A stretch of DNA of 64,000 nucleotides, from positions 593,400 to 657,399 of the forward strand of contig NZ_FWYB01000001.1 of NCBI RefSeq assembly GCF_900176505.1. The letters run 5' to 3'. Source of the stretch: Pedobacter nyackensis (GTDB lineage: Bacteria; Bacteroidota; Bacteroidia; Sphingobacteriales; Sphingobacteriaceae). The notes under the pieces were generated by a model that saw nothing but the letters and a program-made list of their open reading frames with translations, had not been told where the DNA came from and made no database searches. Each line of letters starts with the position of its first letter. The first letter of the stretch is position 1. A program made the position numbers and the translations under genes. Below, piece after piece: positions 56,753 through 64,000 of this stretch.

Positions 56753-58270
56753 ATGAAAAATATTAAATATTTACTAATGGTAGCGACCCTGTTATTTGTG
56801 GTCCCGGGGTGTAAAAAATTCCTAAATGTAACACCGATTGATGCTTTATCCGGAAATAATTTTTGGCAAACCAAACAAGATGTAGAAGGCTTTACAAATG
56901 GTATTTACTCAAGATTGAAAAGTAAAATAGGTGGAAACGTAATGATGCCGGCCCTTGATATCAGAGGGAATTTTGTCAAAGTAGTAGGTACCATAGAAAG
57001 CGACGGAAACAATGTGTTTAATCGCTTGATTTCGAATAATCTAAAGCCGATAGTTACTGCTACCACAACCTATGATAACAGATTAAAAACAATTATGAAC
57101 TGGGATGCCTGGTATGATATCATTGCAGCAAGCAATATTTTATATGTTGAGGTTGATAAAGTCCCATCTACGAGCTTATCAGATCATGATAAAAAGAGGT
57201 ATAAAGCTGAGGCCGTTTTTATGCGCAATTTAAGTTACATGTTTCTTTGTAAATTATTTGGTGATGCAATTTACTATACGGAAGCTTATCATAGTAAAGC
57301 CCTGGCAAGGACACCACAGCTGGAGGTGATGAAAAAATGCATTGCGGATATGAATGCGGCAAAAAATGACTTGCCAACAGCCTATACAGAGAGTTCATTA
57401 ATTGGTTTTAGGCCAACTAAAGCAAGCGCTGTAGCATTGTTGATGCATTTAAATATGTGGGCAGCCGCCTGGGAAACCAAGGATAAAACCGATTATTACA
57501 GATCTGTTTTAACATTGGCTGAGGAAATGGCCACCTATACAAACTATTATTTGTTGCCAATTAATACAAGTAATACGATGAAAATTTTTAAGGGGCGAAC
57601 AGCAGAAAATCTATTCGGTGTTTTACAGGATTATAATTACGGAGAAACGTTTGCCGCTTATGCCGGTTACTCTTATTTCTTTTCTCATTATCCTTACCGG
57701 GGTTCAGTTACTAAAACGACTAGTTTTATGACCTATGAAAAGGATTATATCAATAAATTGTTTCCTTCAGGAAGCGCTGATGAGCGACTTTCAGCCTGGT
57801 TTGAAAATTACAATGCAGATAATAATACTTTCCAATTCAAGAAATTCATTAATGTTTATGCAACCGGATCAGGCTCAAATTTAAATGTAAATAGTGATGA
57901 TAGCGCTATTATCTTCAGGTTACCAGACGCCTTATTGCTTGCCGCAGAGGCCGCAGCAGAGTTAGACGATGACTTAAGAGCCCAGGGGTATGTAAATCAA
58001 GTAAGGAGTGCAGCTTCGGCGACTGCGTTTACCTCGTCCGGACAAACGCTAAAAGATGATATTTATGCAGAAAGATGTAGAGAGTTGATAGGTGAAGGAC
58101 ATTTTTTCTTTGATCTTGTAAGGACTAAAAGAGCTGTTAATACAGAATATACAAAAAACCCGATTAGTGTTGGAAACTTTAATAGCGGGGCCTGGACCTG
58201 GCCGTTAACCATAAGTGCCACTGAGCGTGCTGCAAATCCTAAATTAGTTGGTAATACCTATTGGAACTAA
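56753..58270 (+). CDS. SusD/RagB-type lipoprotein 2
   Basis: A 505-aa SusD homologue with lipobox VVPGC. N-terminal FLNVTPIDALSGNNFWQT and C-terminal ERCRELIGEGHFFFDLVRTKRAVN are characteristic. It starts 12 nt after susC 2. With that transporter it forms the second importer of the locus. Confidence 0.93.
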   Translation: MKNIKYLLMVATLLFVVPGCKKFLNVTPIDALSGNNFWQTKQDVEGFTNGIYSRLKSKIGGNVMMPALDIRGNFVKVVGTIESDGNNVFNRLISNNLKPIVTATTTYDNRLKTIMNWDAWYDIIAASNILYVEVDKVPSTSLSDHDKKRYKAEAVFMRNLSYMFLCKLFGDAIYYTEAYHSKALARTPQLEVMKKCIADMNAAKNDLPTAYTESSLIGFRPTKASAVALLMHLNMWAAAWETKDKTDYYRSVLTLAEEMATYTNYYLLPINTSNTMKIFKGRTAENLFGVLQDYNYGETFAAYAGYSYFFSHYPYRGSVTKTTSFMTYEKDYINKLFPSGSADERLSAWFENYNADNNTFQFKKFINVYATGSGSNLNVNSDDSAIIFRLPDALLLAAEAAAELDDDLRAQGYVNQVRSAASATAFTSSGQTLKDDIYAERCRELIGEGHFFFDLVRTKRAVNTEYTKNPISVGNFNSGAWTWPLTISATERAANPKLVGNTYWN

Positions 58271-58274
58271 AAAT

Positions 58275-58994
58275 ATGAAAATACAAAACATTAATAAGGC
58301 ATTCTTTCTCGTGTTAGCGACTGTGCTGCTATTACTCTCTAGCTGTAAAAAGTATTACTTCGATTCAGGTAAACATGATCCAAAGTATAATGGAACGGTA
58401 TTACAGTATCTGAAATCAAAGCAGTCTTTTTTTGATAGCACGCTAACAGTAATCAATTTGGCAGGTATGGATGATGTACTGAGTAATGAAAAGGTTACTT
58501 TTTTTGCGCCGCCAAGTGGTTCGGTTTTTAAATCTATCAATAAATTAAACCGGTATCTAAGAAATACGGGTAAGGACACGGTTTCTCAACTCAGTCAGAT
58601 AAAACCTGAAGTTTGGAGAAATACTCTTTCTCAATATATTTTTAAAGGCACTTTTCTATTGAAAGATTATCCTCAAAGAGATACAATTGCTTATTTGGCT
58701 TATCCAGGACAGAACTATACCTCTTATGGGGGACGTATCATGAATGTTGGGGCAATATTTAATGATGCAGGAGGTGTTGTTTACGCTGGTTATCGTCAAT
58801 TATACCTGGCTTATATTCCTGATTTGTCTAATCCACAGGTTGCATTGCAGAACAATCCTGTTGCAACATCAGATATTCAGACTACAAATGGTGTAATACA
58901 TGTGTTGACTAAGCTCAAACATGGTTACGGATTTAATGGGGATGCATTTATCGATCAGGTAATTTCCGCCGGAATTTTGCCGCCAACACTTTAG
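58275..58994 (+). CDS. FAS1 (fasciclin)-like lipoprotein 2
   Basis: A 239-aa lipoprotein (lipobox LLSSC, start at 58275). It has the same build as the first FAS1 protein: GTVLQYLKSKQSFFDSTLTVINLAGM, then KVTFFAPPSGSVFKSI and a late TTNGVIHVLTKL, which matches the FAS1 H2 box. It sits in the same position after SusD as in module 1. Probably surface-exposed. Confidence 0.75.
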   Translation: MKIQNINKAFFLVLATVLLLLSSCKKYYFDSGKHDPKYNGTVLQYLKSKQSFFDSTLTVINLAGMDDVLSNEKVTFFAPPSGSVFKSINKLNRYLRNTGKDTVSQLSQIKPEVWRNTLSQYIFKGTFLLKDYPQRDTIAYLAYPGQNYTSYGGRIMNVGAIFNDAGGVVYAGYRQLYLAYIPDLSNPQVALQNNPVATSDIQTTNGVIHVLTKLKHGYGFNGDAFIDQVISAGILPPTL

Positions 58995-59027
58995 CTAATT
59001 GAGTCATTAATTTAAATTAACTGATAA

Positions 59028-60734
59028 ATGTTAACAAACATAAAATATAGAAAAAGCTTATTTGTAGCAACTGCTGTTTGCCTTAGTTGTTTAACGATGG
59101 TTGCCTGCAAAAAAAGTCAGGGTCTTGCTGAAGATCCTTATGCCGGTGGTAAAAAGGTTTTAGGGATAACTTTTATCTCAAAAACTACGGACCCTGATAT
59201 TGTAAATGCAGGCGCAACTTTAAACCTTATGGTAAATGGCTTAATGAAATATAAAGATAATTTCAAGCTATACGTGAATGAGATTGAAGCAGAGGTTTTA
59301 AATTACACAGATAGTACCATTCAGTTTAAAGTGCCATTAACCGCCAGCACAGGTAGTGTTTGGGTGACCAGTCAAGATCAAAGTTTTTTCGGTCCAATTG
59401 TTAAAATTGGTGGTAAGGTAAGTGTAGATCCATCATTTAAAATTGTAAATGGTGCCGGAAGAACCCCTGAAGGAGGTGGTACTACAGTTTATGATGCGGA
59501 AGTATTGCCCTCTGGTAGGTTTTGGCTTGCAGGTGCCTTCAGTAGTTTCGAACAAAAAGGTACTGACGCGCTACCTAATGGAGGATTAGTTCAAACAGAT
59601 CCTGATGGAGGTTATATCATTACTGACGTCGAATTTGGAATGGGTGTTGTGGGTGGATCGAGGACTATCTATTCCATCAACAGGATAACTACCGGTACAC
59701 ATAGTGGTAAGTATATTATTGCCGGGAATTTCAGATCTTATAATTCTAGAAGGCCTAACCGACAAATACTTAATAATATTACCAGATTAAATGATAGGGG
59801 AAGGTTGGACACTGTAAAGACTGCAGATATGGATCCTTCAGGTAACTCATTGGTGCCTATTGTAAACCCTAAACCTGAACAAACCTGGAAAAATCAAGAT
59901 ACAGTTGCTGCGTTTAATGCAGGGGTTGATGGTACTGTTAGAAAAACATTTATCCTTGGAGAGCAGGTTTACATTGTTGGTAATTTTCAAAATTTCAAAC
60001 GAATTTATTATCCAAATTCTACTTATGATGAAAAGGTTTATGATGTGACCAGAATGCGTCAAATGGTTCGTGTAAATTCAGATGGATCAATGGATTCTAC
60101 TTTTCACTATAACAAGGTGACACGACAAAGTGCTGCTGGCGGGAATGGTGCCATTTTAGATGCATTGATGCAGGCAGACGGTAAACTTATTTTGGTAGGC
60201 AGTTTCAGTACATTTAATGGGGTAGTTGCAAATCGAATTGTAAGGCTGAATTTAGACGGTTCGGTTGATCAAAGCTTCAATGCTGGTGTTGGCGCAGATG
60301 GAGATGTTTACTCTGTAAGGTACAACGCCTCCACCAATAAAATTGTGATCGCCGGCAGTTTTAGAACTTTTAATGGAAAGGCCTCCTCTGGTTTAGCCTT
60401 ATTAAATGCAGATGGTTCTACAGTAAGTACTTTTATCGGTGAATCGATTAGTGGCGGCATTACCACCTTTGCTGGTCAGTTAAATAATGGTAAAATTATA
60501 GTTGCGGGATCTTTTAATAAATATGGCACTTACCTGAGACAAGGTTTTATGATATTGGAAGCTAATGGCCAGTTGGCCGTCGGGTACAATAACACAGGTG
60601 GTTTTCAGGGTAGAATATATGATATGATTGAAACGACTGCGCCAAATGGTTCTAAAGTTGTTTTAGTGGGTGATATTATTAGATTCAATGCGATGTTACC
60701 TCACAATGTACTGAGATTAATTATCTCTAATTAA
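59028..60734 (+). CDS. DUF5008/delta-60 repeat lipoprotein
   Basis: A 568-aa lipoprotein (lipobox MVAC). Residues ~40-130 look like an IPT/DUF5008 immunoglobulin-like domain. From ~150 on there are several delta-60 beta-propeller repeats (GKLILVGSFSTFNGVVANRIVRL, NKIVIAGSFRTFNGKASSGLALL, GKIIVAGSFNKYG). It is likely a large binding surface next to SusCD 2. No catalytic motif was seen. Confidence 0.78.
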   Translation: MLTNIKYRKSLFVATAVCLSCLTMVACKKSQGLAEDPYAGGKKVLGITFISKTTDPDIVNAGATLNLMVNGLMKYKDNFKLYVNEIEAEVLNYTDSTIQFKVPLTASTGSVWVTSQDQSFFGPIVKIGGKVSVDPSFKIVNGAGRTPEGGGTTVYDAEVLPSGRFWLAGAFSSFEQKGTDALPNGGLVQTDPDGGYIITDVEFGMGVVGGSRTIYSINRITTGTHSGKYIIAGNFRSYNSRRPNRQILNNITRLNDRGRLDTVKTADMDPSGNSLVPIVNPKPEQTWKNQDTVAAFNAGVDGTVRKTFILGEQVYIVGNFQNFKRIYYPNSTYDEKVYDVTRMRQMVRVNSDGSMDSTFHYNKVTRQSAAGGNGAILDALMQADGKLILVGSFSTFNGVVANRIVRLNLDGSVDQSFNAGVGADGDVYSVRYNASTNKIVIAGSFRTFNGKASSGLALLNADGSTVSTFIGESISGGITTFAGQLNNGKIIVAGSFNKYGTYLRQGFMILEANGQLAVGYNNTGGFQGRIYDMIETTAPNGSKVVLVGDIIRFNAMLPHNVLRLIISN

Positions 60735-60757
60735 AAAGGGACCTTAATTAATTGGAT

Positions 60758-60847
60758 ATGGAAACCATCATGAGCAAACGCTCACAAACTGCGATGAATA
60801 TTGCTCATGATAGCTTCATCACCGATAAAAAACAAATTATATACTGA
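60758..60847 (+). CDS. Possible 29-aa peptide within the duplication
   Basis: Copy 1 of the duplication reads as an ATG-started 29-codon frame (METIMSKRSQTAMNIAHD...KKQIIY). Copy 2 codes a similar peptide in frame with the downstream gene. Several differences are silent or conservative (Q/E, M/L, A/G). Expression is not proven. Confidence 0.3.
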   Translation: METIMSKRSQTAMNIAHDSFITDKKQIIY

Positions 60848-60930
60848 TGAAACCATCATGAGCAAACGCTCAGAAACAGCACTGAATATTGGTCATGATA
60901 GCTTCATTACAATTAAAAAACAAAATTATA
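60758..60930 (+). repeat. 88-bp tandem duplication with dyad symmetry
   Basis: Two copies start at 60761 and 60849 (offset 88 nt). Each carries ATCATGAGCAA (60767 and 60855) facing TTGCTCATGAT (60801-60811, copy 1) or TTGGTCATGAT (60889-60899, copy 2), plus a nested TGAGC-AAAC-GCTCA hairpin. The pairings exclude each other, as in attenuators. It precedes the LamG/phosphatase-like gene. Confidence 0.75.
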
Positions 60931-60935
60931 TTCCA

Positions 60936-62657
60936 ATGGAAAAAATTATAAAATCGTTTTTTGAGATAAAAACTTTAAGTATTACAGCGATTATTGGTTT
61001 AATTTTAGTGATCTCGGGCTGTAATAAAGATTTTGAGAATGTACTTCCGAAATCATTTAGAAATGATACCCTTGGGCTTGGGGATGGTTCAAAAAAGGTA
61101 TTATATATTATTATGGATGGTGTTAAAGGTTCAGTTGTTGAATCGTTAGCACCAACGAATATCACGGAAATAACCCAAAAAGCTATTTATAGTTACGATG
61201 GTTTAGCAGATTTTCAGTATAATCAACTGACCAATGCTGCTGCCTGGACCACTATGCTTACAGGCGTAGATTATACTAAGCATCAGGTAAGTAACGAAAA
61301 TTTTAGTGGCCTTAACTTGCAGGCAACTCCAACTATTTTTACCAGGATAAAAGAAAGTTTGGGTAATGTCAGATCGGTTTCAATTGCCGCTTCTGCTGGT
61401 TTTAATGATAATTTAGCTGTTGATGCTTCGATGAAACAAACGCTAACTGATGATGCCGCCGTAAAAGCAGCAGTAGTTGATGAATTAAGTACAAACAACC
61501 CTTCGTTAGTCGTTGCCCAATTCCATAGTGCTGAAGATGCAGGCGCTACAGCAGGCTATACAACAGCTACACCAAGCTATACAACAGCTATACAAAATAT
61601 CGATGGCTATATTGGCGAAATTTTGAAAGCGTTGAAAGCTAGAAAAACTTATGCCACTGAAAATTGGCTGGTAGTGATCGCTTCTAATAAAGGTGGCGGG
61701 ACCTCAGGTGGTGCAGGTGGAAGTAATATTTATGATGATCTTTCCAGGAACACATTTTTAGCGTTTTATAATCCCAAATTTGTTGTAACGCCTATAAGCC
61801 AACCGGATATAGATAACTTGCCTTATGTTGGGACGGCGCCGCGCTTTGCTTCTAATGCATCGGTAAGCCCAAAAGCATTGCTAAGCAGTAATACAAACAT
61901 AGGTAACTTTGGTGTAAGTGGTAATTTTACCATGATGTTTAAAATGAAGGATGACCTCGGAGCAGCAAGTGGTTTCCCTCCGTTCATAGCTAAGCAAGTT
62001 ACTTTTGGTTCCGGTGCAGGATGGAACTATTTTAGGGGAAGTAACAATGTACAGCTAAGTTTTTCCGGAGCCAGTACCCTACAAGGAGCCGCAGTAATGA
62101 ATGATAGCAAATGGCATACTTATGCAATTACTATAACTACCTCAGGTGGTACCAGAACTACTGTTTTTTATATAGATGGAGTTTCTCGTAGTAGTACAAA
62201 TATTGGAGTAACGAATAGAGACAATACAGCTCCACTACGGATAGGTGCAGATATGGGGAAAAATACCAGTTTTATGGTTAAAGATTTAGCGATATTTAAT
62301 GTAGCTATGACTCCAGCTGAAGTCATCAAAAATATGCGTATTCAGCTTAGACCTAGCAATCCATTTTTTAGTAATTTATTAGGCTATTGGCCATTTGATG
62401 AAACCAGTGGAACCGTAGCTGCAGATGTTTCGGGTAAAGGTAATAACATGACCTATTCTGGTCCTGTTCAGTTTATTCCATTCTCTGAAATTTCGCCAAA
62501 TATTTCTCCGGAAATTTCATCCGCTGCATATACCGCTGTACCTAATGGTGTTGACATTCCAGTACTAATTTATAATTGGCTAAATATTGCCGTTCCATCG
62601 CAATGGGGCTTAATGGGTAAATTTTACAACCCTACTGTTACTTTACCAAAAAACTAA
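60936..62657 (+). CDS. Lipoprotein with alkaline-phosphatase-like and LamG-like domains
   Basis: A 573-aa lipoprotein (lipobox VISGC, Cys29, start at 60936; a start at 60858 inside the repeat would add 26 residues). Residues ~53-300 resemble the phosphodiesterase/phosphatase superfamily: VLYIIMDGVKG with Asp61 and TNAAAWTTMLTG. The late SDHG-type metal pair reads IASNKGG, so activity is doubtful. Residues ~340-520 form a LamG-like jelly roll (WHTYAITITTSGGTRTTVFYIDG, LLGYWPFDETSGT). The C-terminus may be a DUF4983-type domain; I am not sure of that name. Confidence 0.7.
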   Translation: MEKIIKSFFEIKTLSITAIIGLILVISGCNKDFENVLPKSFRNDTLGLGDGSKKVLYIIMDGVKGSVVESLAPTNITEITQKAIYSYDGLADFQYNQLTNAAAWTTMLTGVDYTKHQVSNENFSGLNLQATPTIFTRIKESLGNVRSVSIAASAGFNDNLAVDASMKQTLTDDAAVKAAVVDELSTNNPSLVVAQFHSAEDAGATAGYTTATPSYTTAIQNIDGYIGEILKALKARKTYATENWLVVIASNKGGGTSGGAGGSNIYDDLSRNTFLAFYNPKFVVTPISQPDIDNLPYVGTAPRFASNASVSPKALLSSNTNIGNFGVSGNFTMMFKMKDDLGAASGFPPFIAKQVTFGSGAGWNYFRGSNNVQLSFSGASTLQGAAVMNDSKWHTYAITITTSGGTRTTVFYIDGVSRSSTNIGVTNRDNTAPLRIGADMGKNTSFMVKDLAIFNVAMTPAEVIKNMRIQLRPSNPFFSNLLGYWPFDETSGTVAADVSGKGNNMTYSGPVQFIPFSEISPNISPEISSAAYTAVPNGVDIPVLIYNWLNIAVPSQWGLMGKFYNPTVTLPKN

Positions 62658-62663
62658 TCAGAT

Positions 62664-64000
62664 ATGAAACACTATTATCTTACAAAAATACTTGCCGTTA
62701 TGGTGTTGCTGGTTGCTACATCTTGTAAAAAATACGGTTACAATATACCAGATGGTTATCCTGACGATTCTAAAAACGTGGCTAACGACAAGATCGATAC
62801 CAACATAAAGGTAATCGATAAATCGATGTATTCGAAGGCGAGGGTGTTTCCGGGCCTGGTTGATCAATCAGAGCCTCGTGTTCAGAACGCAAAGTTTACA
62901 TTGGATTTAAATTTTACAAAGCAAACTGCTGAGAATCTCCGTATTTCAGTGGCTCCTGAACCGCAATTTAGTACGGGTTTTTACGCTGCGCCCGGGGAAC
63001 TTGTTAAAATTGTAGTTCCAGCGGGTATAGAAGGTTTAACAGTTCAAATTGGTGGACATACAGATAATCTTGGTGGTAAATATCCATTGTTACGGGATCC
63101 GCTTATTTACATGCGCCAGCAATTGTACGCTGGTGTTAATTACGTACGTAATTTGTATGGAGGTACAATCTATATACTTGCTAATAATGCTTATCCTACG
63201 CCCGTGGAGTTTACGATAACCAATGCATGCGTTTCTCCTGATTTTGTCTTAGGAGAAATTAATGATACAGATTGGGTAGCCAAGGTAAAAGCTTCGCAAG
63301 TGCCCTGGTTAGAACTAAGAACAAAAAGGGTAGTATTTTTGGTACCAAGAGATAAAGTGATAAAGACATTTACGTCTTCAGAACCATTTACTAATCCTAC
63401 AGCGGTAATGACGAAGTGGAATGATGTATTTGATTTGGATTATAATGGCTGGATGGGCTTATCTGATGATGCTGATGATGAGAGAGATAGAAGTCCACAA
63501 GGCCCATGGAGAGGAGTGTTAGACATTCAATTGTCCTTAGGTTATGGTCATAGTGGTTTCCCTTTTGTGGGCTTAAACGATGGTTATTGGTTTGCTAGTT
63601 TTACCAGTTTAAATTCAGTTAATACCAGTTCCGGGCAGTGGGGAACTTACCATGAGTTTGGTCACAATTGCCAGCAAGGGAAGGTTTGGAGTTGGAGTAC
63701 TTTAGGGGAAACGACCAATAATCTTTTTAATTTTAAAGTGGCTAATAGAATTGGGGCTAATTATAGCACATTACATTCTTCGGTGACGACAGGCTTTCCG
63801 CAAGCGATTACTTATGCAAGTGGTACGGGTGTCAAAAATTTTGATAAGGATGCAGCAATGGATGATCCGTTTAAACGCATGACTCCGTTTGTACAGATTT
63901 TTGAAAAATTTGGGTATGGAGCAATGACCCACTTGTATACAGCAGCCAGACACGCACCACGTCTTAATCCGAGTGATATCACGATGCATAATTGGGTTTA
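62664..64000 (+). CDS. M60 (enhancin-like) metallopeptidase lipoprotein, 3' end cut
   Basis: The reading frame is open to the window edge, about 445 residues. Lipobox ATSC is near residue 21. Residues ~110-180 have the M60 N-terminal region (FYAAPGELVKIVVPAG, IGGHTDN, YGGTIYI). The zinc site is HEFGH at 330-334 with the third ligand Glu349 in LGETTNN, a clear M60 signature. M60 enzymes cleave mucin-type O-glycoproteins in other bacteria. It starts 6 nt after the LamG gene. The true end is outside. Confidence 0.9.
   Translation, partial: MKHYYLTKILAVMVLLVATSCKKYGYNIPDGYPDDSKNVANDKIDTNIKVIDKSMYSKARVFPGLVDQSEPRVQNAKFTLDLNFTKQTAENLRISVAPEPQFSTGFYAAPGELVKIVVPAGIEGLTVQIGGHTDNLGGKYPLLRDPLIYMRQQLYAGVNYVRNLYGGTIYILANNAYPTPVEFTITNACVSPDFVLGEINDTDWVAKVKASQVPWLELRTKRVVFLVPRDKVIKTFTSSEPFTNPTAVMTKWNDVFDLDYNGWMGLSDDADDERDRSPQGPWRGVLDIQLSLGYGHSGFPFVGLNDGYWFASFTSLNSVNTSSGQWGTYHEFGHNCQQGKVWSWSTLGETTNNLFNFKVANRIGANYSTLHSSVTTGFPQAITYASGTGVKNFDKDAAMDDPFKRMTPFVQIFEKFGYGAMTHLYTAARHAPRLNPSDITMHNWV

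Noticed and set aside
51824..62665. The 12-mer CTAATCAGATAT occurs just before the start of FAS1 gene 1 and overlapping the start of the M60 gene.
   Set aside because: Matches of this length are expected by chance many times in 64 kb, and no other operon gene has it.

Overview
The window looks like a chromosomal segment of a Bacteroidota member of the Sphingobacteriaceae, most likely Pedobacter or a close relative. The evidence is the SusC/SusD pairs, a giant hybrid two-component regulator, a fused SecDF, the long Bacteroidota-type NusB, DUF4290 and DUF5522 proteins, and recurrent TTTG-N17-22-TAnnTTTG promoters with no clear Shine-Dalgarno sequences. No rRNA, tRNA, CRISPR array, phage or insertion sequence was recognised.

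Positions 1-46,000 are mostly housekeeping genes in short operons. A first plus-strand run holds the end of a leucine/phenylalanine-type dehydrogenase, nusB, a DUF1573 lipoprotein, yajC, a YbbR protein, coaE, an MBL-fold exonuclease, a 52-aa DUF5522 protein and a MarR regulator. A minus-strand trio follows (methyltransferase, PAP2 phosphatase, ZIP transporter). Then come glmM with a cysteine desulfurase; accD and fbaA, divergent; an iron-permease-like protein and a GNAT enzyme; HMG-CoA lyase and NADH dehydrogenase II; secDF; thyA-folA; a truncated Uma2 protein; and ispE, osmC and a MetZ-type sulfhydrylase. A minus-strand block holds an unusual outer-membrane metallopeptidase/propeller/barrel protein, LapA, tgt, an LptF/G permease and a DMT transporter. 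It is followed by a glycosyltransferase with rsmG, dprA, a cystathionine beta-synthase, then murA, DUF4290 and uvrD/pcrA.

Positions 39,743-64,000 form a nutrient-capture locus. A hybrid sensor/AraC regulator (minus strand) is divergent from a GH105-like hydrolase and a DUF2264 protein. After a 538-nt regulatory gap comes a plus-strand run of at least ten genes. It contains two modules with the same gene order, SusC-SusD-FAS1 lipoprotein-DUF500x lipoprotein. These are followed by a lipoprotein with a degenerate phosphatase-like domain and a LamG-like fold, and by an M60 (enhancin-like) metallopeptidase lipoprotein cut by the window edge. The M60 enzyme and the absence of any glycosidase inside the ten-gene run suggest a surface apparatus for glycoprotein or glycopeptide rather than a classical polysaccharide locus. 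That is inference.

Other points worth attention: MurA has Asp in place of the fosfomycin-target Cys; Tgt lacks the usual zinc cysteines; an 88-bp tandem duplication with competing hairpins lies inside the Sus operon; a promoter abuts the start codon of the cystathionine beta-synthase gene; and a helically spaced CTTTACA array precedes the Uma2 gene.
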